Shown piece by piece: positions 13,453 to 24,179 of a stretch of DNA of 64,000 bases. The notes below the pieces were generated by a model that was not told where the DNA came from, did no database searches, and saw only the letters and a list, made by a program, of their open reading frames with translations. Source of the stretch: Rhododendron vialii. Taxonomy: Eukaryota; Streptophyta; Magnoliopsida; Ericales; Ericaceae. A program made the position numbers and the translations under genes. How positions within the stretch are numbered: position 1 is the stretch's first letter; the number at the start of each line of letters is the position of its first letter. Location of the stretch: the NCBI RefSeq assembly GCF_030253575.1, contig NC_080558.1:382001-446000 (forward strand), written 5' to 3'.

Positions 13453-14926
13453 GCTTAGCTTTTCGATGAGTTGGTGATCAATAATTCATAATCGTATCAG
13501 AGTGTCGGACCAAGAGCATGCAATAGTTCATGTGTTTGAAACTCAGTGTCTACCAATATAGTCAAATACTTGCTCATGTGCCGGTGGGGGAAAGTGTGGC
13601 CACATGTGAGGGGGGCGTGTTGAATAAATAATGATATTCCGACATGAGACCATTTCAGAGCTTTCCTCCGATGAAGTTGTCCATGACTTCATCCCTCTAA
13701 TGGCTTAAGCTTCGAGATGAATTGGTTATCAATAGTACAATACTAAGGCTTTAACAGACCATGGGTTATTGCTTTCACCTTATTATTTGCTCTTGCATAA
13801 GCAATCAACTGCTTGGTATCTGACTCAGGAACACCTTCAGCTATTATAGCCACAACTCTAATGGTTGGCTGTTTGAGAGCTGCCATAGATGAAGCAGAAG
13901 CACTGCAAAAATATAAAAAATGTGAACACGGATGCAAAAAAAAAAGCTCCTAAGAAACGAATGTCACGGGATAAATGAGGGCTGACCTTCTGTATGATGC
14001 AAAGTTTATGAAAACATCAGCAGTTGGATGTGCTGCACAGGCGGTTTCAATGCTGGGGAAGAACCATATAAAGGTAAGAAGATTGTAACATCACAAAAAT
14101 CAAATTCTGGAGCCAGTTTGGCATCAGAATATTGTAACTAAAAAATGAGGGCCTAAAAAAACAGAATTCAATGTTTTATATCTGCATTCACATGCATATC
14201 TAGCAGTTTCGTACTTATAAATTGGCTTTACTAAATTTCATACATTGTTGACGGCATTGAAATCCAAGTTAAATAAGGATGTTTTTATCACTTTTCCATA
14301 TTTGAACTTTATTTACTATATATTCTACAATGACAAATCATCAAGCACCAATACTTAAAGCAATAATCTAATTGGACTCTATTTATCTTCAAACGGAGAG
14401 GACAATAATGAAAGTATAATGTTTAAGAAAGCAGTGTTCTCGGCACACCATGATGACATGCATGCTAGTTGATTTCACTGTACAAAAGGAAATATCTTTG
14501 TAGTTTTCCAACGCAATTACAAATGCTTTTAGGCGCAACTTTATGAAGACGTTTACATAACTCGAAAACATAGAACGAGAGAAAATACGCACGCTGAATG
14601 CACTGGGATAGCAATTTCCTCCTGACCGAAGAAAAGTTTCTGAAAACCCTCAGAACCAGGATTGATAATTCCAGCAACTGAAGGTGTTTCTCTCCCTGGA
14701 AAGAGAGGTTAATGTATGTTACCATTGAACACCAATTCAAAAGTTGGGGAAAATACAATCTGAGTGGTTGTGTTAACATTCAATGAATATGCTCAAGAGA
14801 AAAGAAAGACATATCAGTTTACACACCGCAAAGGAAGTCAAAATCAAGCATCCGTTGGATCGGCAGCTGTTTGTAATTGTAGAATAATGCTTGAGTAGTC
14901 CGGGAAAAAATTTGTCCTGAAGCCAT
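8209..14926 (-). CDS. ACLB: ATP-citrate lyase subunit B
   Basis: Sixteen coding exons on the minus strand: 14926-14827, 14695-14593, 14052-13987, 13902-13779, 13180-13046, 12512-12452, 12317-12241, 11586-11431, 11291-11163, 11069-10937, 10354-10227, 10047-9942, 9835-9759, 9389-9319, 9171-8887 and 8284-8209. They sum to 608 codons plus stop, the normal ACLB length. With ACLA this cytosolic enzyme cleaves citrate with ATP and CoA to acetyl-CoA and oxaloacetate, feeding elongated fatty acids, waxes, flavonoids and sterols. Visible motifs: start [36 protein letters not shown] near 171-186; the phosphohistidine loop QFGHAGAKSGGE with His at about 273; a citrate-synthase-like C-terminus with [15 protein letters not shown] near 409-423 and GIGHR near 485-489; and the terminus [10 protein letters not shown]. 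No frame damage is seen. Several introns hold long CT/GA tracts. Confidence 0.97.
12391..12421. repeat. (GA)n microsatellite in an ACLB intron
   Basis: A pure GA run between ACLB exons 6 and 7. It is intronic and not coding. Confidence 0.9.
12780..12964. repeat. Diverged tandem duplication in an ACLB intron
   Basis: Two adjacent, partly matching blocks each contain a GACAGTTAA-type start, a GCCTTGTGA core and a TGTCC(T/A)TGAAATTTAG end. Divergence is high, so this is an old local duplication in the intron between exons 5 and 6. Confidence 0.5.
13384..13449. repeat. Long (CT)n microsatellite in an ACLB intron
   Basis: About 66 bp of uninterrupted CT in the intron between ACLB exons 4 and 5. 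It is the longest pure dinucleotide tract in the window. Confidence 0.95.
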
Positions 14927-16020
14927 GGTTTAACCTTAAGAGACCTGTGCACAAAGAAAACGCAAAACATATCTTTTCGTCATATTTCAAGTGACGGTGG
15001 AAGTTACAGAAAGAATAATCCAATAGCACTTGGAAGTTACTATAGTAAAGACACTTCAAGTAATGCATGCATATACAAATGTTAGCATATATTTCCCCTG
15101 CATGACAAAATTGATTATTTGGCTATCACTACGAGGAAAATTAAGCATTTGCAGTAGATACCGGTGGAAATAATTTGACGACAAGCGTGTAAAATATGCC
15201 AAACCCCAACAATACAGTTTCCATGCAGGAGCTAGTTTGAAACAAATAAAAACAACAAAAAGAGGAAGACAGAAATGTTGTTTTGTCAGCCACTGTTCAA
15301 ATCAGTCAAGGTTTTAATTTAACAGCTCGAAAGTGCAGACCGTATGTTCTCTCAATACCACACCGTGATTCCTCTAGTTAATCGTAACAACTCCTATATT
15401 TGGAATTCGTACTGAAAAAAGGAAACGAATTGTTGCAACCAAAACAATTCTAGTTAAATTATTGCATTTCTGTATTTTAAAACTCCAACACAGTAGGTCT
15501 ACACCAAACTCAACCAATTCAGTCAAAATAAATGAACGATTTCAAAATGTCTGCTCTGATTCTCAATTACAATAACATGTAGAGCAGCTGAAAGCGATAA
15601 CGCACCAGATCTGTCGTATCAATCAGCGATATCCAAATAAGTACGTAATGTACTCCGATTCACAAATTCAAGACACTCCCTTTCAAGGGGCAGATAAAAT
15701 CGGATCGGAATTTAAAAAGCTCCAAATGCTCAAGAAATCAAAGCATGTAGTCGCGAACGTATCGGTAGAATCCGATTAGCCAAATGGAGAGCGCGAAGCT
15801 TAACATACAGAGACGAAGTATAATCATGAATCCTGGTCTAATGAGAAAAAACCGAAAACGTTAGGATCTTTGATTCAACAATTAGAAATGCATTCTAAAA
15901 GTGTTTTATAATCGCACATTGGAACATAAACATGTACTATATGTATCTACCTGGAAGATGAGCTCGTGGATTCCGACGAAATCGGGTCTATCGGAAGGGT
16001 AGAGAGGGTGATTTTTTTAA
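14927..16020 (-). other. ACLB 5' UTR with leader intron
   Basis: Upstream of the ACLB ATG there is a good acceptor (CACAG before 14944) and, about 1 kb away, a donor (CCAG|GTAGATAC at 15951/15950). This predicts a 1,006-bp leader intron (14945-15950) and a short first exon from 15951 to roughly 16010. The splice signals are visible; the exon start is inferred from the TATA box. Confidence 0.6.
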
Positions 16021-16035
16021 TGTTTGAGGGAGTGT

Positions 16036-16043
16036 GTATATAG
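16036..16043 (-). promoter_or_regulatory. Probable TATA box of ACLB
   Basis: CTATATAC on the minus strand, about 25-30 bp upstream of the inferred first exon. A (GA)n/(CT)n tract at about 16075-16111 lies just upstream of it, a common plant core-promoter arrangement. Confidence 0.55.
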
Positions 16044-16069
16044 GGAAGGCGGGAGAGCAAACCAGGAGG

Positions 16070-16116
<47 letters not shown>

Positions 16117-16143
16117 AGTAAATTAACTTCTCTTTCAATAATT

Positions 16144-16297
16144 CTAGGGATACATCCACTCTCACATCCAAACACACACCTACACTCATATGAGTGGTGA
16201 GCCCCATACACATACTAAAGTGTGTAGTGTGTATGGGATCCACCACTCATGTGAGTGGTGGATGTGTGTTTGGGTGTGAGAATGGGTGTGTCCCTAG
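16144..16297. repeat. 154-bp foldback element upstream of ACLB
   Basis: The two halves are imperfect reverse complements throughout, running from CTAGGGATACATCC on the left to GGTGTGTCCCTAG on the right, with the turn near 16218-16222. The ends look like terminal inverted repeats, but I find no convincing target duplication. It lies about 100 bp upstream of the ACLB TATA box and would form a long hairpin if transcribed. Confidence 0.7.
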
Positions 16298-16505
16298 CAC
16301 CACTCAAACACAACGATGTCCCAGGGTCATTGGATAATTTTCCAATGGAGAGAGAGAATGGGAAGCACGTGCGGGCCGGGGTAGTTAGCTCACGTGACCG
16401 ATCATTTGGGCTTTTCTATTGGTCGACTGTCGAAAAGAAGTTTTTTGAGGACGCTGATTCATAAACATAAGTGAACCAAACAGCTGATAAAAAACATAAA
16501 TAGTA

Positions 16506-16776
16506 CTTCATCCGTCCCTTTTTAAGTGTTCTGCTTCGTAACTTCAATTTATTAAAAAAATATCATCATTATACCTTTCACATCAATTTTTTCCTCCATT
16601 TTCCCTACTTACCCATCATCATTACATTTTTACTCACTAACTTTTCAAAATGGAATTTACTTTTAGAGGCAAAATGGAAAATTCACCAACTTTTACCTAC
16701 TAACTTTACAAAATGGACACTTATTAAGGGACAGCCCAAAATGAAATACTGGACTATAAAATAGGGACGGAAGAAG
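16506..16776. mobile_element. Stowaway-like MITE
   Basis: The terminal repeats match CTTCATCCGTCCC on the left and GGGACGGAAGAAG on the right, close to the CTCCCTCCGTCCC ends of plant Stowaway (Tc1/mariner) MITEs. TA flanks both ends (16504-16505 and 16777-16778). About 271 bp, AT-rich, non-coding. Confidence 0.85.
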
Positions 16777-16778
16777 TA

Positions 16779-18737
16779 AATAAATAGATCAACTAGTAGT
16801 AAAGCCTAGTGACTCATGGCTCACCTCTTAGGGTGATCAGTAGATCATGAGTTTGAGTCATGCTAGTGATGTTTTTATGAATTTGGTTCTTTTACGAAAT
16901 TCGGTTGTGGTCCACTAGTATTTGGTATGGCGGTAGTTATTGTAGCTCTTTGGTCCCTTCCGAGGTCCATCGTAGAAGTAAAATCCATATAATTACGGCC
17001 AAGGAAGGATTGCTATGTCCGGTTGTCCTCTTTTCCACTTTTTTTGTTGAAAAAAAACAAAAGAAAAAGTAGTAGTAAAGCGACAAAAAAGAATTATGGT
17101 CGACCGGTTTAGGGAGGGAAGGAAGGTAGAAAGAGGGTAGAGGGGAGGGTAGGTGGACGCGGGGAGCGGATGGTTGGCTTGACCCAAAATATGGTGCAAC
17201 TAAATTATAATGGGGGACAATTGGAGTAGTTAGAAAGCAAGCAAAGGATGTAAGAAATCAATAAATAAATAAATTCTAAGAAATCTCGTTAATTTGTTTC
17301 TATTTATTTGCATGACAAAATTTGCAAGATTTCTTGTGGTGGGTGTTTTTGTGATCGAATTAGGATACTGGATTAGATTATATGAATTTTTAAGATGACG
17401 CAATATTCTGTGTTCAGTTAAATTATTTTGAATTCAGATTAAACATATGGTCGCAATATAATGTAACAAAAGTATGAGATATATAATATCATGAGGTGTA
17501 TTATTTTTATTGGATCACTTTTATTCTTGTATGATTGTATATTCAAAAAATTCTTACATCTTTTCACTGTTTAGTCTTGTCAACATCACGTTAGTCTTTT
17601 GCAAGAAACATGACAAAAAATGTCGAATAAATAGTTATCCAGTACTATCATTCGCTCTCACTCTCAATTTTTGCTCCACGCTCCTCTCAATTCTTGGTTC
17701 TATTAGTTTTAAGTAGTTTGGAATATTTTCGGGAAGCGCATGAAACTCGGGCCTGGACATGCACGCATATTATGTAGCTTAAATCACGACTTAACCTACT
17801 TAATTATATTAACAATTAACAATTGTTGATTTAATTTGTGGGACTTCACAAACTGCAAGACTTCTTGTTTTTCTTTTTTTCTTATTTTCTTAAAATAACA
17901 TCTTACGTCAAGACTTCAAAAGAATCAGATTTGCTTGGTCTAACTAACACGTGAGAAACTATCCGTAATTCTATATGGTTTAATTTGGTCTTATGGAGCC
18001 TAGACCGGCTCTTGGGCTAAACCCATGCCAAGGCCCATCCTTTTCCACCAACCTATTCATTGAAATTTACCTAACTGAGTTTGCTTAGAGATGATTTAAA
18101 AATAAAAAAGAAGAAGGTCTGCTTAGAGCAGCACATGCCGTAGTTGAATTGTTCTACAAAACTGGTTTGATTTTTTTTTTTTTCCCCCGGAATTGGTTTG
18201 ATTCAGTCATCCATAATGGTCTCTTTCGTATGCTTTAAAGTACATTTTCTTTCATATTCGGATATTCGGATCACCTTGAGCGCACCTCAATTAATTTTGA
18301 GCCATGAAGTTAACGGTCAGACAAATTTTCTAGTGGTCTCAAGGTTTAGAATGTTTGTGCGAACCCATTGGGATTTTTCATATGCTTTAATGTTGACTTG
18401 CATAGTAATTATTAAATTACTAAAAAACATGCATATATAGTTGAATTGTTCTACAAATGATTTATTTGATTCAGTCATCTATTATGGTCTGTTTCGTATG
18501 CTTTTTAATGTTGACTTGCATATTAAATTTTACTGTGAAAAAAACATGATTTCCATGCTTGCTTAATTTGGAGCTCTACTTCAAAGTTTCAAACATAGCG
18601 GCTTATTACAATTGTTTAAACGTTTAAAAATCAAACATCTACTTATGCAGTTATGCGGCTACTACTTTGTTTCAGAAAATAGCTAAAGAACTAGTAATAG
18701 TGTGGCAGAATGTGTAACTATATATCTTTACCCAACT
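16779..18737. other. Gene-free AT-rich region
   Basis: No gene is recognisable. One local duplication is visible: a block starting with TTGAATTGTTCTACAAA occurs near 18144 and again near 18440, each followed by a GATTCAGTCATC...TTTCGTATGCTTT segment and by TTAATGTTGACTTGCAT. Nothing else stands out. Confidence 0.45.
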
Positions 18738-18955
18738 CAACAAAAAAAATTTAAAAAAAAATTGGCGATAGCATAGTTCTTTGTGTATTTTGTGTTTTGT
18801 GGGTTAGCTCTTTGTGTTCTGTTCGTTAAGCCTTTGTTTGGCCTTCGCTCGTCGCTGGCGTGTCTTAATTATTATAACGGCGACAACACATTGTATTTTT
18901 CTTACTATATATCAATGAAGTTTATTGATCTTCCCAAAAAAACAAAAACTCAACA
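18738..18955 (+). mobile_element. Possible 5'-truncated LINE 3' tail
   Basis: A T/G-rich stretch ends in TATATATCAATGAAGTTTAT followed by TGATCTTCCC and A-rich sequence, which resembles the 3' UTR and tail of plant L1-type LINEs. No reverse transcriptase is present. The call rests on this terminal resemblance only. Confidence 0.35.
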
Positions 18956-19029
18956 AAAAAAGAAAAAACACACTACTGGACACATGCAACTATTTGGACA
19001 GGTTAACAATCTTGATCTTCCTTTAAAAT

Positions 19030-19482
19030 GACATTCGTGCCCACTTTTTATTCTTGCTTTGAGATCGGGTTTTCAATCATTGCACTCATGAATTTTAGTT
19101 GTTAATTTAAGAGGTTTTTGAAAGACGTTTTTACACTTGCGCCGCTCCCGCACCCGTCCGCGCATTAGAGCTCAACTGCAGCGTTTGATGCACTTTTTGC
19201 AATATTCGTAATTTTTATGTTAATGGGTTATCCATTTCTTTTTTGGTAAGCAGAGTTCCAAATTAAGTAAGCATTGAAATGGCATTCGTTTCTGCTCTTT
19301 ATTCTCGCTCAGCGATCGGGGCTCTCGATCATCGCACTCACAAATTTTATTTGCTTGGGAGATTTTTGAAAGACACTTTTACGCTCACGCTCCCGCACCC
19401 GTCTGCGCATTAGAGCTCAATTGCAGAGTTTGGTGCACTTTTTGCAATATTCGTAATTTTATGATAATGGGTTATCCATTTC
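19030..19482. repeat. Diverged 200-bp direct duplication
   Basis: Segments 19030-19239 and 19281-19482 align along their length. Both contain CTCCCGCACCCGTC, GCGCATTAGAGCTCAA and GGTTATCCATTTC. They differ at many sites, so the duplication is not recent. Function unknown. Confidence 0.8.
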
Positions 19483-19484
19483 GT

Positions 19485-19538
19485 TAAGCAACAGATTAGT
19501 TTTTTTTTTTTTTGATCAGAATAAGCAACAGATTAGTT
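19485..19538 (-). mobile_element. Very short retroposed tail with 16-17 bp target duplication
   Basis: TAAGCAACAGATTAGTT occurs at 19485-19501 and 19522-19538, flanking only a T-run followed by GATCAGAA. Read on the minus strand this is TTCTGATC plus poly(A). Such long direct repeats around a poly(A)-ended insert are the signature of target-primed reverse transcription, here with extreme 5' truncation. Confidence 0.6.
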
Positions 19539-20067
19539 GCTACGCATTTTTCACAGAGTAGTCAGTTAGGTCCGTGCAACTGGAAGAGTAGACGCCCCAC
19601 CAAATTCATTGCTAACCAGTTGGTAACTAGTCGATCGATCGCTAGCTTGATTGATCCTCTTTACACGAATCATCATCATTTTCCTTCTCATTTATTTCAC
19701 GAGTGTAGAAACGGATTCATACAAGCAGAAAGAAATACTTAAGCAAAATCCAATTGAGAAAACCGTAGACGATGGATCAATCGATATTGCCTCTAGTTTT
19801 CAAGTGAAATCTTACTTTTTTTTAGCATATTTACCTGTAATTTCTTTGAAATGGAAATGTGAGTTTTGAATGGAACATGTGCAAAAGGGTGCGGAAACAT
19901 GTTTTAGCTTTTGTGGCTTCCATTATCTTTCAATTGGTCTCCTTTCGACTAAATTTTCATAAATTAAACTCCATTATTTTCATTTTTTGCTTTTATAGTC
20001 TTTAAATACTTTGAAAACCTTGTTTAATTATCAATGTACAACTTGTCTTGATTCAATTAAAAATGAG

Positions 20068-20537
20068 GGTGATGCGAGTGTTTCACTAGCTAAAATATTA
20101 TATTTTATGACCTGCTGAGGGTAAAATGGTCATGAATTTTGATGTACGAATTATTTTTTATCAAAACCACTTTGGTTACAAAGAATATATAACAAGCTTT
20201 TCAACGGTTCAAATCACGCGCAAATCGGAATTTGAGAGTGTTCGGGTTAAGCCCGCGAAGTTTGGCTGCTTGTGTAGCTTTGAGGATGCGCCTGAGGCGC
20301 ATTGAAGTGTGCCCGGGGATCATCCTCAAAGTTGCACAATAGGCCAAACTTCGCCTGTTTGCTCTGGACACTATCGAACTTCGATTTGTGCGTGGTTTGA
20401 ACCGTTAAAAAACTTGTTCATTTTACTTTCTAACTCAAATGGTTTGGATCCAAAATCATTTGTGGGTCAATAGACATGACCATTTTACCCTAAGTGGGTC
20501 AAGAAACAATTGATTTCGGTAAAACGCTCGCAACTCC
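20068..20537. mobile_element. 470-bp foldback element
   Basis: The two halves are imperfect reverse complements over most of their length, from GGTGATGCGAGTGTTT on the left to AAACGCTCGCAACTCC on the right. The centre is near 20290-20300, where GCGCCTGAGGCGC lies. It is non-coding. I see no certain target duplication. The family is unknown to me; it behaves like a long-armed MITE. Confidence 0.75.
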
Positions 20538-21322
20538 ATATTTTTTAATCGGACCAAGTTTTATTATATATCGATAAATAGGGTTTTCAAAGTACTAAAA
20601 GACGGTGGAATCAAACCAATAAGTTATTTGGTTTTTGTCTATAAAAAGTGGGTAGAAAGAAGGCCACTACAAAAATCGTCGGAGCCACCTAGACTAAAAC
20701 ACGTTATTCTAAGTTTTACTTGGTGCTCAAATCCATAGTTTTTAGGATTTGTCCATTGCTTTAGTGTTCCACAGAGTTCATAGAGAATCCACGCTTCATC
20801 GAAGAAGTAGGAAGAAAACGTTTCATCGTCCACATTTGCCTGAAGTGAGAAAGCTTCTTCTTTTCCATGATGGTTCAGTTCCTTTTAGTATTGAACCGAA
20901 AGACATCTACTCATCTAGCATTAAATGCCTAGTTTGGCATAAATAAGACACTTAACTTATTTTTTTTGGCTTATTTTCTTTTTATTCAAAAGAATTTGAG
21001 TTTGGAGCATAATTTGTTTTAATTTTTTGATTATCCTCGTCAAGAAGAACAAACAATTCACAAATTTTTTTTTACGTAAAACCAAAAAAACAAGTGGCTT
21101 TACGCCACCAAATTAATCTGTACATATCTATATATGTATCCTGTGCGGCTGTGCCTTTGTATTCAACATAAATAGTCAGTGATGTTATGCAGCACTGCCA
21201 GCACCCCACAATTGACTAAAAGCCATGAAGACTTTGGCCTAATATTTGTATTTTATTAGTCAAATATGATATTTTTAAGAATTCTTACAAAAAGTGATAC
21301 TCCATATTGGTTTTTATAATTA

Positions 21323-21673
21323 GGCCCCGTTCCAGAACTTGAATAAGTTCTTATTTTTTGTTCAATAATAAGGCTTGTTCCACAAAATAAGAAGTAAGTA
21401 TTTATTTTTTGGTTAAGGCAACTTTAAGCTCAAAAATCATGTGTTTACGCAAATAATTTTCCTATCAGTATGGATCTTATTTGATAGATCTCATTGAGAT
21501 TTTTAATACGGTGCAAAAAAAATTGAAAAATTATTTTTCATTTACGTTATTTTTGAGTTTGAAAATGTGAAATAAGCTGCTTATTTGAGTTTTCTGGAAC
21601 AACCCTTCTTATTTTTCTTTGAGAAGTTCCAAAATAAGTACTTATTTTTTAAGAAGATTTCTGGAACGGAGCC
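21323..21673. mobile_element. Tourist-like (PIF/Harbinger) MITE
   Basis: Terminal repeats GGCCCCGTTCCAGAA and TTCTGGAACGGAGCC are flanked by TTA at 21320-21322 and 21674-21676. The inner parts also pair (AATAAG...CTTATT blocks). 351 bp, non-coding. A TTA target site and GGCCCCGTT-type ends are diagnostic of Tourist MITEs. Confidence 0.88.
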
Positions 21674-21676
21674 TTA

Positions 21677-22068
21677 ATGCTTTTCCCCCCACAATCTAAA
21701 TGCATCTGTAGAACTTTTGTCAATTAAGTGACTTGGAAATCAACGCCGCCCATAGCTAGCTCGATGCTGTTTGTGCGGCCAGTTGATGATCAAGTGTTTA
21801 ATGAGCTTAAATTGTAAGAGTACTATGTTTAGCCGGAAAATACAAGTGATGACATTAGGACTCCTAGACTCCTAGCCCTACCAAACTAAAGGTTGGCTGA
21901 TGAGAAGAATTGATGAGGTATTATCTAAATCCGACCTCATAATTCTACTGGAACTGGCATCACAGGGAGCTACAATATTTGGTGGGAAATTTTCATAATT
22001 TGAGACATCGATACGTAATCATCATGAAACCCACTCTTCAAAGATAATGAGAGTGTTATTTCTTACGG
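21677..22068. other. Gene-free spacer before the U2 duplication
   Basis: No open frame or repeat of note is visible. The right end is the approximate left edge of the U2-bearing tandem duplication. Confidence 0.4.
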
Positions 22069-22772
22069 GTGTTATTAATTTCTAACTATCGTCCTTTTTA
22101 ATCCCCACTCTTCAAAGATAATGAAGCTCACAAGTCTCTTGCCAACTCTCTCCAGCTATCCATGATCCAAAGTACAGTAAAATCGAACATATCCATTTAA
22201 CTTTTTAAATCGGCACATAAATAAATTTAATTACGTCGCTTGATTATCTTCTTGCCCATTTTCTTTCCCCATTCGTAAATCTCCCCACATATACGTAGTC
22301 TAAACACATTAGATTCGTACGATATGCTCAAACTATAGCAATTAAGACCAATATCTTTTTTTTGCCAGACGATAGGATGTTGGTATATGTTAGATTACTA
22401 CGAGGGCCAACCTCCTATCCACAAGAATCGAACTCTAAAGCTACACGACTATTTGGGCCAAACCCCATGGTCTATTCTATATCAACATATCTTGATCGCC
22501 ATGTTTCAGGGGAAGCAACTAAAAATAGAGACTTTAAACCCTTGACCCATAAAGGATGGAAAACCAGCTATCCATAGGGCTATTTTAGAAGTTTTCCTGA
22601 TCCTTAACAGTCTTATATAGTTTAGAGGTTTTCCTGATCCTTGACAGTCTTATACTCCTTTAAAAATTCAGCAGTTAACAATGTAATTGGGACACAAGAG
22701 ACTCACGAGGTGCAACTGAGTCAAACTGACGGCATACAGGCAAAAACGTTTAAAACCCAGTTTGTGGTTTGT

Positions 22773-22825
22773 TTCCCACATCAACTAAGCAGAAAAAAGA
22801 GGAGAGAGAACATGACTATAAAATA
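22773..22825 (+). promoter_or_regulatory. USE and TATA promoter of U2 copy A
   Basis: TTCCCACATCA at 22773-22783 matches the plant snRNA upstream sequence element (consensus RTCCCACATCG) except for the last base. TATAAAATA follows at 22817-22825, about 24 bp before +1 at 22849. USE-to-TATA spacing of roughly 34 bp is the Pol II class in plants, where Pol III snRNA genes have a spacing about 10 bp shorter. Confidence 0.88.
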
Positions 22826-22848
22826 AGCAGCCCAGAAGAGGAGAAAGC

Positions 22849-23046
22849 ATACCTTTCTCGGCCTTTTGGCTAAGATCAAGTGTAGTATCTGTTCTTATCA
22901 GTTTAATATCTGATATGTGGGCCATCGGCTCACACGATATTAAATTAATTTTTTGAGGGAGAGGGCCCATAACAGTAGCTTGCTATTGGGGTCTCTCGAG
23001 CGTTGCCTTGGCGTTGCACTATTGCCTTGGCCAGGCGCACCTCACC
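22849..23046 (+). ncRNA. U2 spliceosomal snRNA (copy A)
   Basis: The RNA begins ATACCTTTCTCGGCCTTTTG. It contains the branch-site pairing segment GTAGTA (in GTGTAGTATCTG), the stem-loop II hairpin GTGGGCC-ATC-GGCTCAC, the Sm site in AATTTTTTGAG, and a 3' domain ending GGCGCACCTCACCC. About 196-199 nt, as for plant U2. A 3' end-formation box-like AGTTCAAAG follows (plant consensus CA-N3-10-AGTNNAA). U2 base-pairs with the intron branch site in the spliceosome. The exact 3' end is uncertain by a few bases. Confidence 0.95.
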
Positions 23047-23905
23047 CAAACCAAGTTCAAAGTTTTTTGCGTCGTTGGGTCCGGTACCAAACTCAGATTG
23101 CTTGACACACGCAGATGGGTGTAATTGAGAAATGCTCGTCATCTGCCGTTTAAGTCCTGGGCCAAAATCCTCCCTTTTAGTTTACTTTGGTGGGTTTTCC
23201 AACTCAGTAATTCTCAAGTTTTGAACTCCGTTTTTCATGTTTCTGTGGGTAGCAGAACTTGAAACTTGGTTATGGTTGTAACTTTACCCAAAAGTGTACA
23301 AACAAAACCAAAAATAGGAAAAACTATTCAAGGCAATGTGATGTTCCAATTGTCGTCCTTTTATTCCCACTCTTCAAGGATAATGAAGCACATAGGTTAT
23401 AATTTTCCTCCTCTTCCCCAAATCCCTAAAGATATCCATGATCAAAATACAGTAGAATCGAAGAAACCAATTAAGTTGTTTAAAGCGGAAAATTACAATC
23501 AATTTAATTGTGTCACTTGATCATCTTTTCACCCTTTTCTTCCCCGTTCATAAATCCCTCCACAAATAGGTGGTCTTAAACACATTATGGACTGCATAAT
23601 ATGCTCAAACTATATCAATCTCTCTTTTTGTGGGATAGAATGTCAATACATGTTAGACTACTCCGAAGGCCATCTCGAACCTTAAAGGTACACGATCACT
23701 GGGCCAAACCCCAAGGTCAATATCAACGTATCTTGATCACCATGTTTAAGGAGAAGAAAAAAGAAGAGAGTAGCCAAGCAAGGAACACATTCAAACAAAC
23801 TTAGTCAAATGTAATTGGGACACTGGGAACACATTCAAACAAACGGAGTCAAACTGACACGAGCACAAACCAAGCAAAATGTGTAAAGCCCAGTAGGTGG
23901 TTTGT

Positions 23906-23958
23906 TTCCCACATCGACTATGCAAAAAAGCGAGGAGAGAGAACATGACTATAAAATA
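23906..23958 (+). promoter_or_regulatory. USE and TATA promoter of U2 copy B
   Basis: TTCCCACATCG at 23906-23916 matches the core of the plant USE, better than copy A. TATAAAATA lies at 23950-23958 with +1 at 23982. The layout is the same as in copy A. Confidence 0.9.
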
Positions 23959-23981
23959 AGCAACCCAAGATAAAGCAAAGC

Positions 23982-24179
23982 ATACCTTTCTCGGCCTTTT
24001 GGCTAAGATCAAGTGTAGTATCTGTTCTTATCAGTTTAATATCTGATACGTGAGCCATCGGCTCACATGATATTAAATTAATTTTTTGAGGGGGAGGGCC
24101 TACTACAGTAGCTTGCTATTGAGGTCTCTTGAGCGTCGCTTTGGCGTTGCACTATTGTCTCGGCCTGGCGCACCCCACC
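23982..24179 (+). ncRNA. U2 spliceosomal snRNA (copy B)
   Basis: It shares the first 80 or so bases with copy A, including the branch-site segment and Sm site. Differences fall mainly in stems. The stem-loop II hairpin is GTGAGCC-ATC-GGCTCAC, fully Watson-Crick paired where copy A has a G-U pair. The 3' domain is more diverged (GGCGCACCCCACCC end) but still foldable. A 3' box-like AAGTCAAAT follows. The intact promoter argues that this copy is expressed. Confidence 0.93.

Noticed and set aside
16800-16870. tRNA-like stretch with a GAGTTTGAGTC block
   Set aside because: It resembles a B box but has no acceptor stem or A box; too weak for a tRNA or SINE call.
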